A stretch of 62,566 nucleotides of DNA from NCBI GenBank assembly GCA_003490145.1, contig QULQ01000017.1:1-62566 (forward strand). The letters are read 5' to 3'. Shown here in pieces: positions 46,464 through 55,570 of the stretch. Position 1 is the first letter of the stretch; each line of letters begins with the position of its first letter. Position numbers and translations under genes: made by a program. Source of the DNA: Lachnospiraceae bacterium OM04-12BH. Its GTDB lineage: Bacteria > Bacillota > Clostridia > Lachnospirales > Lachnospiraceae. The notes below the pieces were generated by a model that ran no database searches, was not told the DNA's origin, and saw only the letters and a program-made list of their open reading frames with translations.

Positions 46464-47492
46464 TTAGCCTAACTCAGCGAAGTACTTAATTGTACGAACC
46501 ATCTGGCTTGTGTAGGAGTTCTCATTGTCATACCAAGAAACAACTTCTACCTGTGTCTTTCCATCCGGAAGAGGGCTAACCATTGTCTGTGTAGCATCGA
46601 ATAAGGAACCGAATCTCATTCCAACGATATCGGAAGAAACGATCTCTTCTTCGTTATAACCGAAGGATTCTGTAGCCTGAGCCTTCATAGCTGCGTTAAC
46701 TTCTTCCTTGGTAACTGCCTTGTCTACTACTGCGAATAACAGTGTTGTAGATCCTGTAGGGGTAGGAACACGCTGTGCAGCACCGATCAGCTTGCCGTTC
46801 AGTTCAGGAATAACAAGTCCGATTGCCTTAGCAGCACCTGTTGAGTTGGGAACGATATTTACAGCGCCTGCACGGCTTCTTCTCTTGTCGCCCTTTCTCT
46901 GAGGTCCGTCAAGGATCATCTGATCGCCTGTGTAAGCGTGGATTGTGCACATAATACCAGACTCGATAGGAGCAAGGTCATTTAATGCCTTAGCCATAGG
47001 AGCTAAGCAGTTTGTTGTACAAGAAGCTGCAGAGATGATCTTGTCATCCTTTGTCAGTGTCTCGTGGTTTACATTGTAAACGATTGTAGGAAGATCATTT
47101 CCAGCAGGAGCGGAAATAACAACCTTCTTAGCACCAGCATTGATATGAGCCTGTGCCTTAGCCTTAGAGGTATAGAATCCAGAACACTCAAGAACAACGT
47201 CTACACCGATCTCGCCCCAAGGACAATTGTTTGCATCGGGCTCTTTGTAGATCTTGATTGTCTTACCCTTAACGGTAATTGTTCCAGCTTCGTCATCAGC
47301 AGTAACCTGATCCTCTTCTCCGATAGCTACATATCTGCCCTGTGAAGAGTCATATTTTAATAAGTGTGCTAACATAGAAGGTGTTGTTAAGTCGTTGATT
47401 GCAACTACTTCATAACCTTCAGCACCAAACATCTGTCTGAATGCCAGACGACCAATACGGCCAAAACCATTAATTGCTACTTTTACTGCCAT
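46464..47492 (-). CDS. gap: glyceraldehyde-3-phosphate dehydrogenase
   Basis: 342 residues. Rossmann start [17 protein letters not shown], catalytic Cys in [15 protein letters not shown], His in [11 protein letters not shown], and [14 protein letters not shown] near the end. It is the NAD-type glycolytic enzyme by its overall match (Asp-Leu at the end of the second strand, VAINDL). AGGAGG lies before the ATG. Codon use is strongly biased to preferred codons. It heads the gap-pgk-tpiA group. Confidence 0.98.
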   Translation of the reverse strand: MAVKVAINGFGRIGRLAFRQMFGAEGYEVVAINDLTTPSMLAHLLKYDSSQGRYVAIGEEDQVTADDEAGTITVKGKTIKIYKEPDANNCPWGEIGVDVVLECSGFYTSKAKAQAHINAGAKKVVISAPAGNDLPTIVYNVNHETLTKDDKIISAASCTTNCLAPMAKALNDLAPIESGIMCTIHAYTGDQMILDGPQRKGDKRRSRAGAVNIVPNSTGAAKAIGLVIPELNGKLIGAAQRVPTPTGSTTLLFAVVDKAVTKEEVNAAMKAQATESFGYNEEEIVSSDIVGMRFGSLFDATQTMVSPLPDGKTQVEVVSWYDNENSYTSQMVRTIKYFAELG

Positions 47493-47697
47493 TTTAGTTT
47501 CCTCCTAAAATTGAATAAATTTTATATTATTTCGCCATCCAGGAAAACTTATCTTCCATAGATTGACAAAATTTTATCAGCACGATTATTTTACCTAATT
47601 TGTCCGGAAAGTGCAAGATGTAAATTTAAAAATATTCCTGTTTCCCTGTAAATTTAATGTAATTTTTATAAATCCTCCTCTTTTCTCTTCTGATTCA

Positions 47698-47726
47698 TTG
47701 CATTTTCCTAGAAAATCCACTAGACT
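47698..47726 (+). promoter_or_regulatory. possible promoter of the PHP phosphatase gene
   Basis: TTGCAT (47698-47703), 17 bases, TAGACT (47721-47726), 36 bp ahead of the start codon. The 200 bp between it and gap hold only AT-rich sequence. Confidence 0.5.
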
Positions 47727-47761
47727 TGGGATTAAGAAGAAGAGAATGGAGGTCATTTACT

Positions 47762-48580
47762 TTGACGATCACCGCAGACTATCATTTACACACCCACAAT
47801 TCCGGCGACAGTACGGCACCCATGGAGGACATGATAAAGAAGGGGATTTCTCTCGGGCTCACTACCATGTGCTTTACCGAACATATGGATATGGACTATG
47901 TGTACGGAAAACCCGAGGAAGCCGGTATGTTTGAATTAAACACCGATTCCTACCTGTATGAACTGGCTACCTTAAAAGAAAAATATGAAAATCAGATTCA
48001 GATCCTCTTTGGTGTGGAGCTCGGAATCCAGCCTCATCTCCAGAAGGAACTGAACCGGTATTCCAGAAGCTACCCTTTTGATTTCATCATAGCTTCTTCC
48101 CATATCTGCCACGGAAGGGATCCCTACTATCCGTCCTTTTATGAGGGGCGCAGTGACGAAGAAGCCTACCGGGAATATTTTTCTTCCATCCTTGAGAATC
48201 TGGATGTCTTCAGCAATTTTGATGTCTACGGTCATTTGGATTATGTTGTCCGCTATGGAGCAAGCAGGGATAAGGATTACTGCTATGAAAAATATCAGGA
48301 TATCTTCGATAAGATTCTGATCCGTCTTCTGGAAATGGAACGTGGCATTGAATTAAATACCGCTGGACTCCGCAAAGGAATGAAGGATGTTCACCCCTGC
48401 ACAGGCGTTTTGAAGCGCTATAAGCAGCTTGGCGGTGAGATCATCACGATCGGTTCAGATGCTCACGACCCGTCCGCTATCGCCGGCGATTTTGACAGAG
48501 CTGCTGACGTTCTGCGTGAATGCGGTTTCAGTTATTACACTACCTTTGAAAACCGGATCGCCGATTTCCACTGCCTGTAA
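47762..48580 (+). CDS. PHP-domain histidinol-phosphatase family protein
   Basis: 273 residues. Metal ligands of the PHP barrel are visible: DYHLHTHNSGDS, FTEHMDMDY, GVELGIQPH, IASSHICHGRDP, YGHLDYVVRYG and GSDAHDPSAI. This set matches HisK-type histidinol-phosphatases, so it probably dephosphorylates L-histidinol phosphate; no other his genes are in the window, so the substrate stays open. TTG at 47762 with GGAGG nine bases upstream is the best start; the frame opens earlier at 47726 without a ribosome site. It is convergent with mnmA. Confidence 0.85.
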   Translation: MTITADYHLHTHNSGDSTAPMEDMIKKGISLGLTTMCFTEHMDMDYVYGKPEEAGMFELNTDSYLYELATLKEKYENQIQILFGVELGIQPHLQKELNRYSRSYPFDFIIASSHICHGRDPYYPSFYEGRSDEEAYREYFSSILENLDVFSNFDVYGHLDYVVRYGASRDKDYCYEKYQDIFDKILIRLLEMERGIELNTAGLRKGMKDVHPCTGVLKRYKQLGGEIITIGSDAHDPSAIAGDFDRAADVLRECGFSYYTTFENRIADFHCL

Positions 48581-48591
48581 TTAAGGCGGCC

Positions 48592-49671
48592 TCATCCTTC
48601 GATGCTGCCGCCTCCAAGTACATATTCTCCATCATAAAATACGACAGCCTGTCCGGGTGTTACCGCCCTGACGGGCTTTTCAAATTCACAGAAGATCCTG
48701 TCTTCTCCTGCTTTCCTTATCCGGCACCATTCTCCCGGATGAGAATATCTGATCTTGGCAAATACACGCCTTTCCTCCGTCAGATCCGGAATGCTCATGT
48801 AGTTGATATGGCCGCAGGTCAGGTGATCTGTCATCACATCTTCCGCTTCTCCAATTACTACTTCATTGGCCTCCGGCCGGATTTCTGTCACAAAAACCGG
48901 ATGTCCCATGGCAATGCCAAGTCCTTTTCTCTGTCCGATCGTATAATGGGTGATACCAAGATGTCTGCCTATCACTGTACCGTCCTTTAAAACAAAGTTT
49001 CCTTCTCCCGGTACCTTTCCTTTTCTTTCCCTTTCAATAAAACCTGCATAATCTCCATCCGGTACAAAGCAGATATCCTGGCTGTCCGGCTTATAGGCCA
49101 CTGGCAGATCATTTTCAACTGCCATTTTCCGGATCTCATCCTTATGATAAGCCCCTACCGGCATCAGCGTATGGGAAAGCTGATCCTGAGTCAGATTATA
49201 AAGTGCATAGGTCTGATCCTTCCTTGCCGTTACGGAATTGCGGATCGCATACCTGCCATTCGGAAGCTGCTCAATCCTTGCATAATGACCGGTAGCGATA
49301 TAATCTGCGCCAATCTCCAGACTTCTCTGCAAGAGGGACTCCCACTTCACATAACGGTTACAGGCAATACAGGGGTTTGGTGTCCTTCCCTGCAGATATT
49401 CACAGGTAAAATAGTCCATGACCTTTTCCCGGAACTCCTGCTTGAAATTCATCACATAATAGGGAATATCCAGTACCTGTGCCACTCTTCTGGCATCCTC
49501 AACTGCTGAGAGTCCGCAGCATCCGCCGTGTTCCTCTTTCAGTGCCTGCTCTTCATCCTGCCAGATCTGCATGGTCACACCGATCACATCATATCCCTGT
49601 TCTTTTAAAAGCAGGGCGGCTACAGATGAATCTACGCCGCCCGACATTCCAACTACAACCTTCTTTTTCAT
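48592..49671 (-). CDS. mnmA: tRNA-specific 2-thiouridylase
   Basis: 359 residues. PP-loop GMSGGVDSSVAALL at the N-terminus, first catalytic Cys in NPCIACNRYVKW, second in DSQDICFVPDGDY, and a C-terminal beta-barrel (GQAVVFYDGEYVLGGG). It thiolates U34 of tRNA for Lys, Glu and Gln. It ends the iscS-iscU-mnmA operon: the desulfurase gives the sulfur. The ATG at 49671 is set by alignment to the family; the frame opens 14 codons earlier. Its start lies within 10 bp of the iscU stop. Confidence 0.96.
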   Translation of the reverse strand: MKKKVVVGMSGGVDSSVAALLLKEQGYDVIGVTMQIWQDEEQALKEEHGGCCGLSAVEDARRVAQVLDIPYYVMNFKQEFREKVMDYFTCEYLQGRTPNPCIACNRYVKWESLLQRSLEIGADYIATGHYARIEQLPNGRYAIRNSVTARKDQTYALYNLTQDQLSHTLMPVGAYHKDEIRKMAVENDLPVAYKPDSQDICFVPDGDYAGFIERERKGKVPGEGNFVLKDGTVIGRHLGITHYTIGQRKGLGIAMGHPVFVTEIRPEANEVVIGEAEDVMTDHLTCGHINYMSIPDLTEERRVFAKIRYSHPGEWCRIRKAGEDRIFCEFEKPVRAVTPGQAVVFYDGEYVLGGGSIEG

Positions 49672-49678
49672 AAAAGCT

Positions 49679-50122
49679 TTAATACTCTTCCTCTTCCGCT
49701 TCCTCGCCCTCATGGATATCTGACTTGGGTTTGGAAAGACCTTCGATGGTTATGTGGTTCTTTTCTGCATAGTCCCAGAGTGCTGCATGAATCGCCTCTT
49801 CTGCCAGCAGGGAACAGTGCACCTTAACCGGCGGAAGTCCGTCAAGCGCTTCCATAACCGCCTTATTAGTCACTTCCATGGCTTCTTTAATACTCTTACC
49901 CTTAACAAGCTCAGTTGCCATGCTGCTGGTCGCTACAGCTGCACCGCAGCCGAATGTCTTGAATTTGCAATCCCTGATGATCTGATTGTCATCAATATCC
50001 AGATAGATACGCATAATATCGCCGCATTTTGCATTTCCAACAGTACCTACACCGCTGGCATTCTCAATCTCGCCCACATTTCTCGGGTTATTAAAATGGT
50101 CCATTACCTTTTCACTGTACAT
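49679..50122 (-). CDS. iscU: Fe-S cluster scaffold protein IscU/NifU-like
   Basis: 147 residues. Three cluster-binding Cys are present: GNAKCGDIMRI, KTFGCGAAVATS and VKVHCSLLAEEA, with the Asp of CGD. The last 20 residues are an acidic tail (SDIHEGEEAEEEEY). GAGG nine bases before the ATG at 50122 decides the start. It overlaps iscS by 11 bp. Together they assemble Fe-S clusters; this short form is usual in Clostridia, where NifU-type proteins of this length act alone. Confidence 0.94.
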   Translation of the reverse strand: MYSEKVMDHFNNPRNVGEIENASGVGTVGNAKCGDIMRIYLDIDDNQIIRDCKFKTFGCGAAVATSSMATELVKGKSIKEAMEVTNKAVMEALDGLPPVKVHCSLLAEEAIHAALWDYAEKNHITIEGLSKPKSDIHEGEEAEEEEY

Positions 50123-51317
50123 GCTTCTTTTCCTCTTTCTTAATAAAGTCTTCGTAAAGCGGTGACATACTGCGGAGTCTCTCCACAATTCCCTTCAGTT
50201 CATCTGCCACAAAATCAATTTCTTCCTTTGTATTCTCCTCACTTAACGTCATGCGCAGGGATCCATGTGCGATCTCGTGAGGCAGTCCTATCGCCAGAAG
50301 GACATGGGAGGGATCCAGCGAACCTGATGTACAGGCTGAACCGCTCGAAGCACAGATTCCTTTCATATCCAGCATGATCAGCAGGGATTCTCCCTCAATG
50401 AACTGAAAGCTGAAGTTTACATTGTTCGGCAGTCTGTCTGTTCTGTGTCCATTCAGTCTACAGTAGGGAATTTCCTTCTCTATTCTTTCGATCAGATAAT
50501 CACGAAGCTCTGTCTCTTTCCTGGTACGCTCTTCCATATTGGCAAAGTTCTTCTTTACTGCAGCAGCAAGTCCGACAATACCTGGAATATTCTCTGTACC
50601 GGCACGGCGGCTTCTCTCCTGTGCTCCACCATGTACAAAGGAACGGATCTTAACACCTTTTCTGATATATAAGAAACCAATACCCTTGGGACCATTGATC
50701 TTATGTCCGCTGGCAGACATCATGTCGATGGGAAGTTCATCCACTCTTGTCTGCACATGTCCATAGGCCTGTACTGCATCCGTATGGAACAGAATGCCGT
50801 GCTCTCGGGCAATTTCTCCGATCTCCTTAATAGGTTGAATCGTTCCGATCTCATTATTTGCAAACATCACAGAGATCAGGATCGTATCCGGACGGATTGC
50901 CTTTTTCAGCTCATCCAGTTTAAGTACCCCATTTTCATCTACATCAATATAGGTAATGGAAAATCCTCTTTTTTCCAGATATTCGCAGGTATGCAGAATC
51001 GCATGATGCTCGATCTTCGAGGTAATAATGTGCTTTCCTTTGCTCTCATAAGCCTCTGCAGTCGCAACTAATGCCCAGTTGTCAGATTCGGAGCCACCTG
51101 CTGTAAAGTAGATCTCCTGTGCCGATGCACCAATGCTCCCTGCAATCTCCTCTCTGGCCTCTGTCATGGCTTTTTTACTCTCTGCTCCAAGAGAATAAAT
51201 GCTGCTGGCATTTCCATAATACTCTGTAAAATAGGGCAGCATGGCATCCACTGCTTCTTGTGCGGTTTTGGTCGTTGCTGCATTATCAAGATAGATCAGC
51301 TTATTCATTTTGATCAT
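50112..51317 (-). CDS. iscS: cysteine desulfurase (NifS/IscS family)
   Basis: 401 residues. PLP enzyme: YLDNAATTKTAQEAVDAM at the start, HHAILHTC, TDAVQAYGHV, the PLP Lys in ASGHKINGPKGIGF, and the sulfur-carrying Cys in SSGSACTSGSLDPSHVL. It releases sulfur from cysteine for IscU and MnmA, both encoded next in the operon. The promoter is close to consensus and a partial palindrome lies just downstream, so an Fe-S or cysteine-sensing repressor may act here. ATG at 51317 has AAAGG five bases upstream. Confidence 0.95.
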   Translation of the reverse strand: MIKMNKLIYLDNAATTKTAQEAVDAMLPYFTEYYGNASSIYSLGAESKKAMTEAREEIAGSIGASAQEIYFTAGGSESDNWALVATAEAYESKGKHIITSKIEHHAILHTCEYLEKRGFSITYIDVDENGVLKLDELKKAIRPDTILISVMFANNEIGTIQPIKEIGEIAREHGILFHTDAVQAYGHVQTRVDELPIDMMSASGHKINGPKGIGFLYIRKGVKIRSFVHGGAQERSRRAGTENIPGIVGLAAAVKKNFANMEERTRKETELRDYLIERIEKEIPYCRLNGHRTDRLPNNVNFSFQFIEGESLLIMLDMKGICASSGSACTSGSLDPSHVLLAIGLPHEIAHGSLRMTLSEENTKEEIDFVADELKGIVERLRSMSPLYEDFIKKEEKKHVQ

Positions 51318-51337
51318 TAAATCCTTTCTCTGTTTGC

Positions 51338-51354
51338 CCTAGTAATCAAGTAGG
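51338..51354. promoter_or_regulatory. possible operator of the isc operon
   Basis: CCTAGTAATCAAGTAGG is an imperfect palindrome (outer CCTA/TAGG match) at about +6 to +22 of the predicted transcript. Rrf2-type repressors (IscR, CymR) bind such sites; assignment is tentative. Confidence 0.35.
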
Positions 51355-51366
51355 TTGTCTCGCAAC

Positions 51367-51395
51367 AATATACCATTTCTTCACTGTTCTGTCAA
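51367..51395 (-). promoter_or_regulatory. promoter of iscS-iscU-mnmA
   Basis: TTGACA (51390-51395), 17 bases, TATATT (51367-51372) on the minus strand. Confidence 0.75.
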
Positions 51396-51448
51396 TTTCC
51401 AACTCTGCATATATTAGCATTAACACCTGCAGGAGATGATATCCTTTC

Positions 51449-52801
51449 ATGCGCCATTTCTCACTGAAAAATCCTCTGGTTTTCGGGACGGTCGTTTTAA
51501 CCATCACCGGCTTTGTCAGCCGGTTTATCGGTTTTTTTTACCGTATCTTTCTGTCAAGGGTCTTTGGAGCAGAAGGTATGGGGATCTATCAGCTTACTGC
51601 CCCTGTGCTCGCACTCACCTTTGCTCTTTCTGCTGCCGGGATCCAGACCGCCATCTCCAAGTTTGTGGCAAGAGAAACCTCTACCAGAGATTATCGGTAT
51701 TCTTTTGTTTATTTATTCTCCGGTCTTACTCTTTCCCTTGCGCTCTCCATTCTGTGTGCTGGCTTTGTTTACTGCTTTTCAGAACAGATCGCCGTACGCT
51801 TTCTTATGGAATACAGGACTGCTCCTCTTCTTCGCATTATCGCTCTTTCCATTCCCATGGCTGCCGTTCATTCCTGCATCAACGGTTATTTCTACGGGAT
51901 TAAAAAAACCGGCATCCCTTCGATCTGTCAGCTCTCCGAACAGCTCATGCGGGTTGGCAGTGTTTATGTGATCTATGCCCTATGTCAGAAAAGAGGATAC
52001 TCTCCAACAATCAGCTTTGCTGTCATTGGTCTGGTCATTGGTGAATGTGCTTCTATGCTGGTGTCCCTGATCGCTGCCTGGGCTCACTTCTCTGGGAAAT
52101 TGAATACATCATCTGCCTCTTCAAATGTGCCTGTCCATCTGCACCGCGCTCTTTCTGATATGCTTCATCTGTCCATTCCACTATCTGCCAACCGTGTGAT
52201 CATCAATTTTCTGATGAGTGTAGAAGCTGTTTTCATCCCGGCGCAGCTCCTGAGATACGGATATGCTCATCAGGCGGCTCTCAGTATCTACGGTGTTCTG
52301 ACCGGTATGTCCCTGCCACTGATTCTGTTTCCAAGTGCCATTACAGGCTCTGTCTGCGTCCTGCTTCTCCCTGTCGTTTCGGAAGCTGATGCCACCGGCA
52401 ATCAACATATAGTAGAAAAGGCGATTCAAAAATCTGTCAAATATGGTTTTCTTCTGGGCAGCGTATTTACTCTGATCTTTTTCCTTGGCGGCTCTTTTCT
52501 TGGAAATCTTCTCTATCAGAACGAAGCTGCCGGCCGCTTCATCAGCGTTCTCGGATTTCTCTGTCCTTTAATGTATATTGCATCTACCCTGAGCAGCATC
52601 CTGAATGGTCTTGGCAAAACAGGTCTGACCTTTCTGTACAGCATGATCAGCCTGCTGGTCCGTCTGTTCTTCGTCTTTTTCCTGATTCCTGTAATGGGAA
52701 TTAATGGTTACCTCCTTGGACTTCTGGCAAGCCAGCTTGTCCAGACCCTGCTCTGCCTGTATGCGGTACGTGATTATGGAAGTGCTCCCGGCTTCCACTG
52801 A
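51449..52801 (+). CDS. SpoVB-like MATE/MOP flippase
   Basis: 450 residues with about twelve to fourteen helices, starting with TITGFVSRFIGFFYRIFLSR and VFGAEGMGIYQLTAPVLAL, which are typical of the SpoVB/Wzx/MurJ group. In spore-formers SpoVB is needed for spore cortex peptidoglycan, and paralogues move lipid-linked sugars. Nothing nearby says which role applies. An AGGAG is about 13 bases before the ATG, further than normal. The last 28 bp overlap thiN, which faces it. Confidence 0.85.
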   Translation: MRHFSLKNPLVFGTVVLTITGFVSRFIGFFYRIFLSRVFGAEGMGIYQLTAPVLALTFALSAAGIQTAISKFVARETSTRDYRYSFVYLFSGLTLSLALSILCAGFVYCFSEQIAVRFLMEYRTAPLLRIIALSIPMAAVHSCINGYFYGIKKTGIPSICQLSEQLMRVGSVYVIYALCQKRGYSPTISFAVIGLVIGECASMLVSLIAAWAHFSGKLNTSSASSNVPVHLHRALSDMLHLSIPLSANRVIINFLMSVEAVFIPAQLLRYGYAHQAALSIYGVLTGMSLPLILFPSAITGSVCVLLLPVVSEADATGNQHIVEKAIQKSVKYGFLLGSVFTLIFFLGGSFLGNLLYQNEAAGRFISVLGFLCPLMYIASTLSSILNGLGKTGLTFLYSMISLLVRLFFVFFLIPVMGINGYLLGLLASQLVQTLLCLYAVRDYGSAPGFH

Positions 52802-53412
52802 TTATCATATATTACAAGAATACGTCCTCTTTTTACTGATACCGATGCTGCCTGTCCGGTAAATTCATTACTGACTCCTATCGGGAAGTTATCAGAAAGA
52901 ACCGCATCTGCTATTTCATATTTCAGGTTCTGTAGAGTCACACCTTCTGCCTTTTCCCCGTAAGAAAAAACAGATACATAACCGTCTGCTCCTTCGGGAA
53001 AACAAATCTTTTCTCCTCCGCTGATCATTGTGATCACCTGTTTCTTTCCTATCAGCCAGCCTCTGGCACCATGCTTCTGCAGATAAGAAAGGCACTGCAC
53101 ATTAGCATAGCTGTGATCCACTCTTCCACCAAGACCGCCATATAGATAAAAATACCGGTAACCTCTTTTCAGCCCTTCTTTGATGCCGGAAAGCGTATCC
53201 GTATCATCCTTTTCCGGCTGCAGTACGACTTTTTCTTTACATTCCGGAATATAATGCAGGGAATCAAAATCACCGATTGCCAGGTCTACCCTGCCATCCT
53301 TCACATACTCATAGCCTCCGTCTACAGCTATGACAAAATCTTCCTTTTTCAGAGGTAACAAGAGCCGGCTGCATTCGCCGGCTCCTATGATATAACATAT
53401 TTTCTGCTGCAA
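52774..53412 (-). CDS. thiN: thiamine pyrophosphokinase
   Basis: 212 residues, the usual length. Conserved segments: AVDGGYEYVKD, LAIGDFDSL, PEKDDTDTLSGIKEGL and YGGLGGRVDHSYANVQ, which hold the catalytic Asp residues and the ATP site; the C-terminal beta-domain ends KRGRILVIYDNQ. It makes thiamine diphosphate from thiamine and ATP. It starts three bases from the end of the transducer gene and probably shares its transcript, although the two jobs are unrelated. Confidence 0.94.
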   Translation of the reverse strand: MQQKICYIIGAGECSRLLLPLKKEDFVIAVDGGYEYVKDGRVDLAIGDFDSLHYIPECKEKVVLQPEKDDTDTLSGIKEGLKRGYRYFYLYGGLGGRVDHSYANVQCLSYLQKHGARGWLIGKKQVITMISGGEKICFPEGADGYVSVFSYGEKAEGVTLQNLKYEIADAVLSDNFPIGVSNEFTGQAASVSVKRGRILVIYDNQWKPGALP

Positions 53413-53414
53413 AA

Positions 53415-54668
53415 TTAATCCTCTCTTAACTGGAACTTTTCTACCAGTCCCTTCAATGTAACCGACTGCGCTGACAGCTCCTGACTGGTTGCAGAGGTTT
53501 CCTCCGCTGCTGCAGAATTGTTCTGGATCACACCGCTGATCTGGTTGACGCTCTGCTCAATCTCCTTCACAGAAGCAGCCTGCTTATCAGAAGCTGTTCT
53601 GATCGTGGCAACTGCATCTACCAGCTTGTCCATCTCGTCGCTCACCTTATTCAGTGCCTCTGCGGTATCTGCGGTAATATCATTGCCACTCTTTACTTCG
53701 CTGATTGCTTCATCAATCAGTTTCTTCGTGGTAACTGCACTTGCAGAGCTGTCTTCTGACAGCTTGCGGATCTGGTCTGCCACAACTGCGAAGCCCTTGC
53801 CAGCCTCTCCCGCTCTCGCCGCTTCGATCGCCGCATTCAGGGAAAGGAGATTCGTCTGGGATGCAATTTCCTCAATATCTGCAATGATCTCTTCAATCTT
53901 GCCGGAAGTCTCCTTGATCTTCTCCATGGCTGCTGTCAGCTCTGCCATCTTCTGCTTACTTATCTGTGCCTGTTCACCGATGATCTTAGCATTCTCATGT
54001 ACCTTGTCCGTAGTTTCTGTATTCCTTACTACCTGACTAGTTACTTCAGTAACAGTTGCAAGCAATTCTTCTACTACAGCTGCCTGATCTGTCGCTCCCT
54101 GTGCCAGTTCCTGAGAGCTGGATGCCAAGTCATGGGATCCCGCAGACACCTGCTCGGCTGCTGCATCAATATCTCCCATAGTATCACTGAATTCTTTCAC
54201 AAGGTTCACAAGTTCTTCAAGCACGATGGCATAGCTTCCAACATAAGCCTCCTTGTGCTTGCTCCTGACATTAAAATTACCCTTAGCAAATTCTCCAAGG
54301 ATCTCTGTCAGATCACCGATCACTGTCCGCAGATTATCAAATGCTCTCCGGAAGCTTTCAGCGAGCTTTCCAAGTTCATTGTCTTCCTTATATGTAATCT
54401 CTGCGTCCAGCTTTCCTTCAGCCAGACTGTTCACAGCCTCTCCCATCTCAGCAATGGGCGCAAATAATTTCCTGGTCAGAACACCATATCCCTTCACTGC
54501 AATCACAATATTTATGATCAACAAAAGGCCATGAACAATAATATTGATCACCTTATTACCAACCCCTGCCATACCGAGAATCGCATATAATTCTGATACA
54601 CAGCATACCCCGATCAGCAACATAAAAATCTTCTTTAACTTCTGTGCAAAACTATCCTTTCCTTTCAA
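53415..54668 (-). CDS. methyl-accepting chemotaxis-type transducer
   Basis: 417 residues. Two close N-terminal helices (about 12-32 and 40-60) with almost no outside loop, a HAMP region ([21 protein letters not shown]), and the signalling hairpin [36 protein letters not shown], ending in coiled coils. There is no ligand domain, so it must sense something in the membrane or cytoplasm. No other chemotaxis or flagellar gene is in the window. TTG at 54668 with GGAGG eight bases upstream is the likely start; a GTG at 54683 would place that ribosome site inside the gene. Confidence 0.9.
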   Translation of the reverse strand: MKGKDSFAQKLKKIFMLLIGVCCVSELYAILGMAGVGNKVINIIVHGLLLIINIVIAVKGYGVLTRKLFAPIAEMGEAVNSLAEGKLDAEITYKEDNELGKLAESFRRAFDNLRTVIGDLTEILGEFAKGNFNVRSKHKEAYVGSYAIVLEELVNLVKEFSDTMGDIDAAAEQVSAGSHDLASSSQELAQGATDQAAVVEELLATVTEVTSQVVRNTETTDKVHENAKIIGEQAQISKQKMAELTAAMEKIKETSGKIEEIIADIEEIASQTNLLSLNAAIEAARAGEAGKGFAVVADQIRKLSEDSSASAVTTKKLIDEAISEVKSGNDITADTAEALNKVSDEMDKLVDAVATIRTASDKQAASVKEIEQSVNQISGVIQNNSAAAEETSATSQELSAQSVTLKGLVEKFQLRED

Positions 54669-54774
54669 TGCTATAACCTCCACCCTGACATATTAACGTT
54701 TGTTCACAGATCAACCTTTTAAAATCAGATATGCATTTCACTGATTTCCAGATTTTGATCCCGATATCGTTTTT

Positions 54775-54804
54775 ATTATAGCATAATCACATTGAAATGA
54801 CCAA
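54775..54804 (-). promoter_or_regulatory. promoter of the transducer gene
   Basis: TTGGTC (54799-54804), 18 bases, perfect TATAAT (54775-54780) on the minus strand, about 100 bp before the start. Confidence 0.6.
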
Positions 54805-54884
54805 CGGTTTTTGAGCACTCTCCAATTACTCCCCAATTACTAACGTGCATTTTCTTCAGTTATTCCTCTGAATGCTCCAGCCTG

Positions 54885-55373
54885 TCAGCAGATCTTTCCT
54901 TCCTTTTGCAGGCACTCCAAAAAAGCTGTACACCCCGTCACCACATCTCTATATGTTTCATCAAATCTCGATGTGTACCAGGGGTCTCTGCAGTCCGCCT
55001 CCAATCCGGCAAATTCCAGAAGCTTGTATATCTTATCTCCTTTCTTATGCCCCGTAATCCGTTCCATATTCCGGATATTCATGGAATCCATTCCGATCAG
55101 ATAATCATATTTATCATAATCAGATGCTTTCATCTGAACCGCCCGCTTGCCCTCGCAGTTGATTCCGTGCTTCGCCAATTCCGTCCTTGCCGGTGGATAA
55201 ACCGGATTGCCGATGCCATTCCAGATTTCTTCTGCGCTGGTGGCCGCTGAGGCGATCTCAAACTGATCTGATAGCCCGAGATTATTAACCATGTCCTTTA
55301 AAATGAATTCTGCCATTGGAGAACGGCAGATATTGCCGTGACATACCATGAGAATTTTAACTTTTCTTTCCAT
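54885..55373 (-). CDS. low-molecular-weight protein-tyrosine phosphatase
   Basis: 162 residues. The catalytic loop CHGNICRSP (CX5R-S) comes at residues 11-18 and the general acid is in CRDPWYTSRFDETY. It removes phosphate from tyrosine, or arginine in the McsB-linked group; in Firmicutes such enzymes often regulate capsule or wall synthesis. It stands alone. The start codon lies inside a group of 10-bp phased GATATG motifs; no clear ribosome site is visible. Confidence 0.93.
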   Translation of the reverse strand: MERKVKILMVCHGNICRSPMAEFILKDMVNNLGLSDQFEIASAATSAEEIWNGIGNPVYPPARTELAKHGINCEGKRAVQMKASDYDKYDYLIGMDSMNIRNMERITGHKKGDKIYKLLEFAGLEADCRDPWYTSRFDETYRDVVTGCTAFLECLQKEGKIC

Positions 55374-55495
55374 ATCGTTTCATATCCTTGCATATCTTCG
55401 TTTTTCCTAGGTTTTATCAGCTTTTCCAGACAGAACCCTTTCTTCCCTATCCTAGCATAACTTCGCATATCTTTCCATATCCTGGCAAGCAAAAT
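55366..55495. repeat. 10-bp phased GATATG repeats and possible integrase arm sites
   Basis: CATATC (GATATG on the minus strand) occurs at 55371, 55381 and 55391, and again at 55466 and 55476, each 10 bp apart, with weaker units extending the second cluster. Next to it, at 55495-55540, TGAGTAAAAA and TTTTTACTCA form an inverted repeat, and GAGTAAAAA is repeated once more. The region lies between the phosphatase gene and the integrase remnant. Confidence 0.5.
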
Positions 55496-55570
55496 GAGTA
55501 AAAATCTAGGTAAATCCTCTCTTTTTACTCATTTTTACTCACCACTTTATTTCAGGCATCTTTTATCTTT

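Noticed and set aside
55298..55492. 64-residue minus-strand frame (ARIWKDMRSYARIGKKG...)
   Set aside because: Its repetition comes from the 10-bp GATATG repeats and it overlaps the phosphatase start in another frame.
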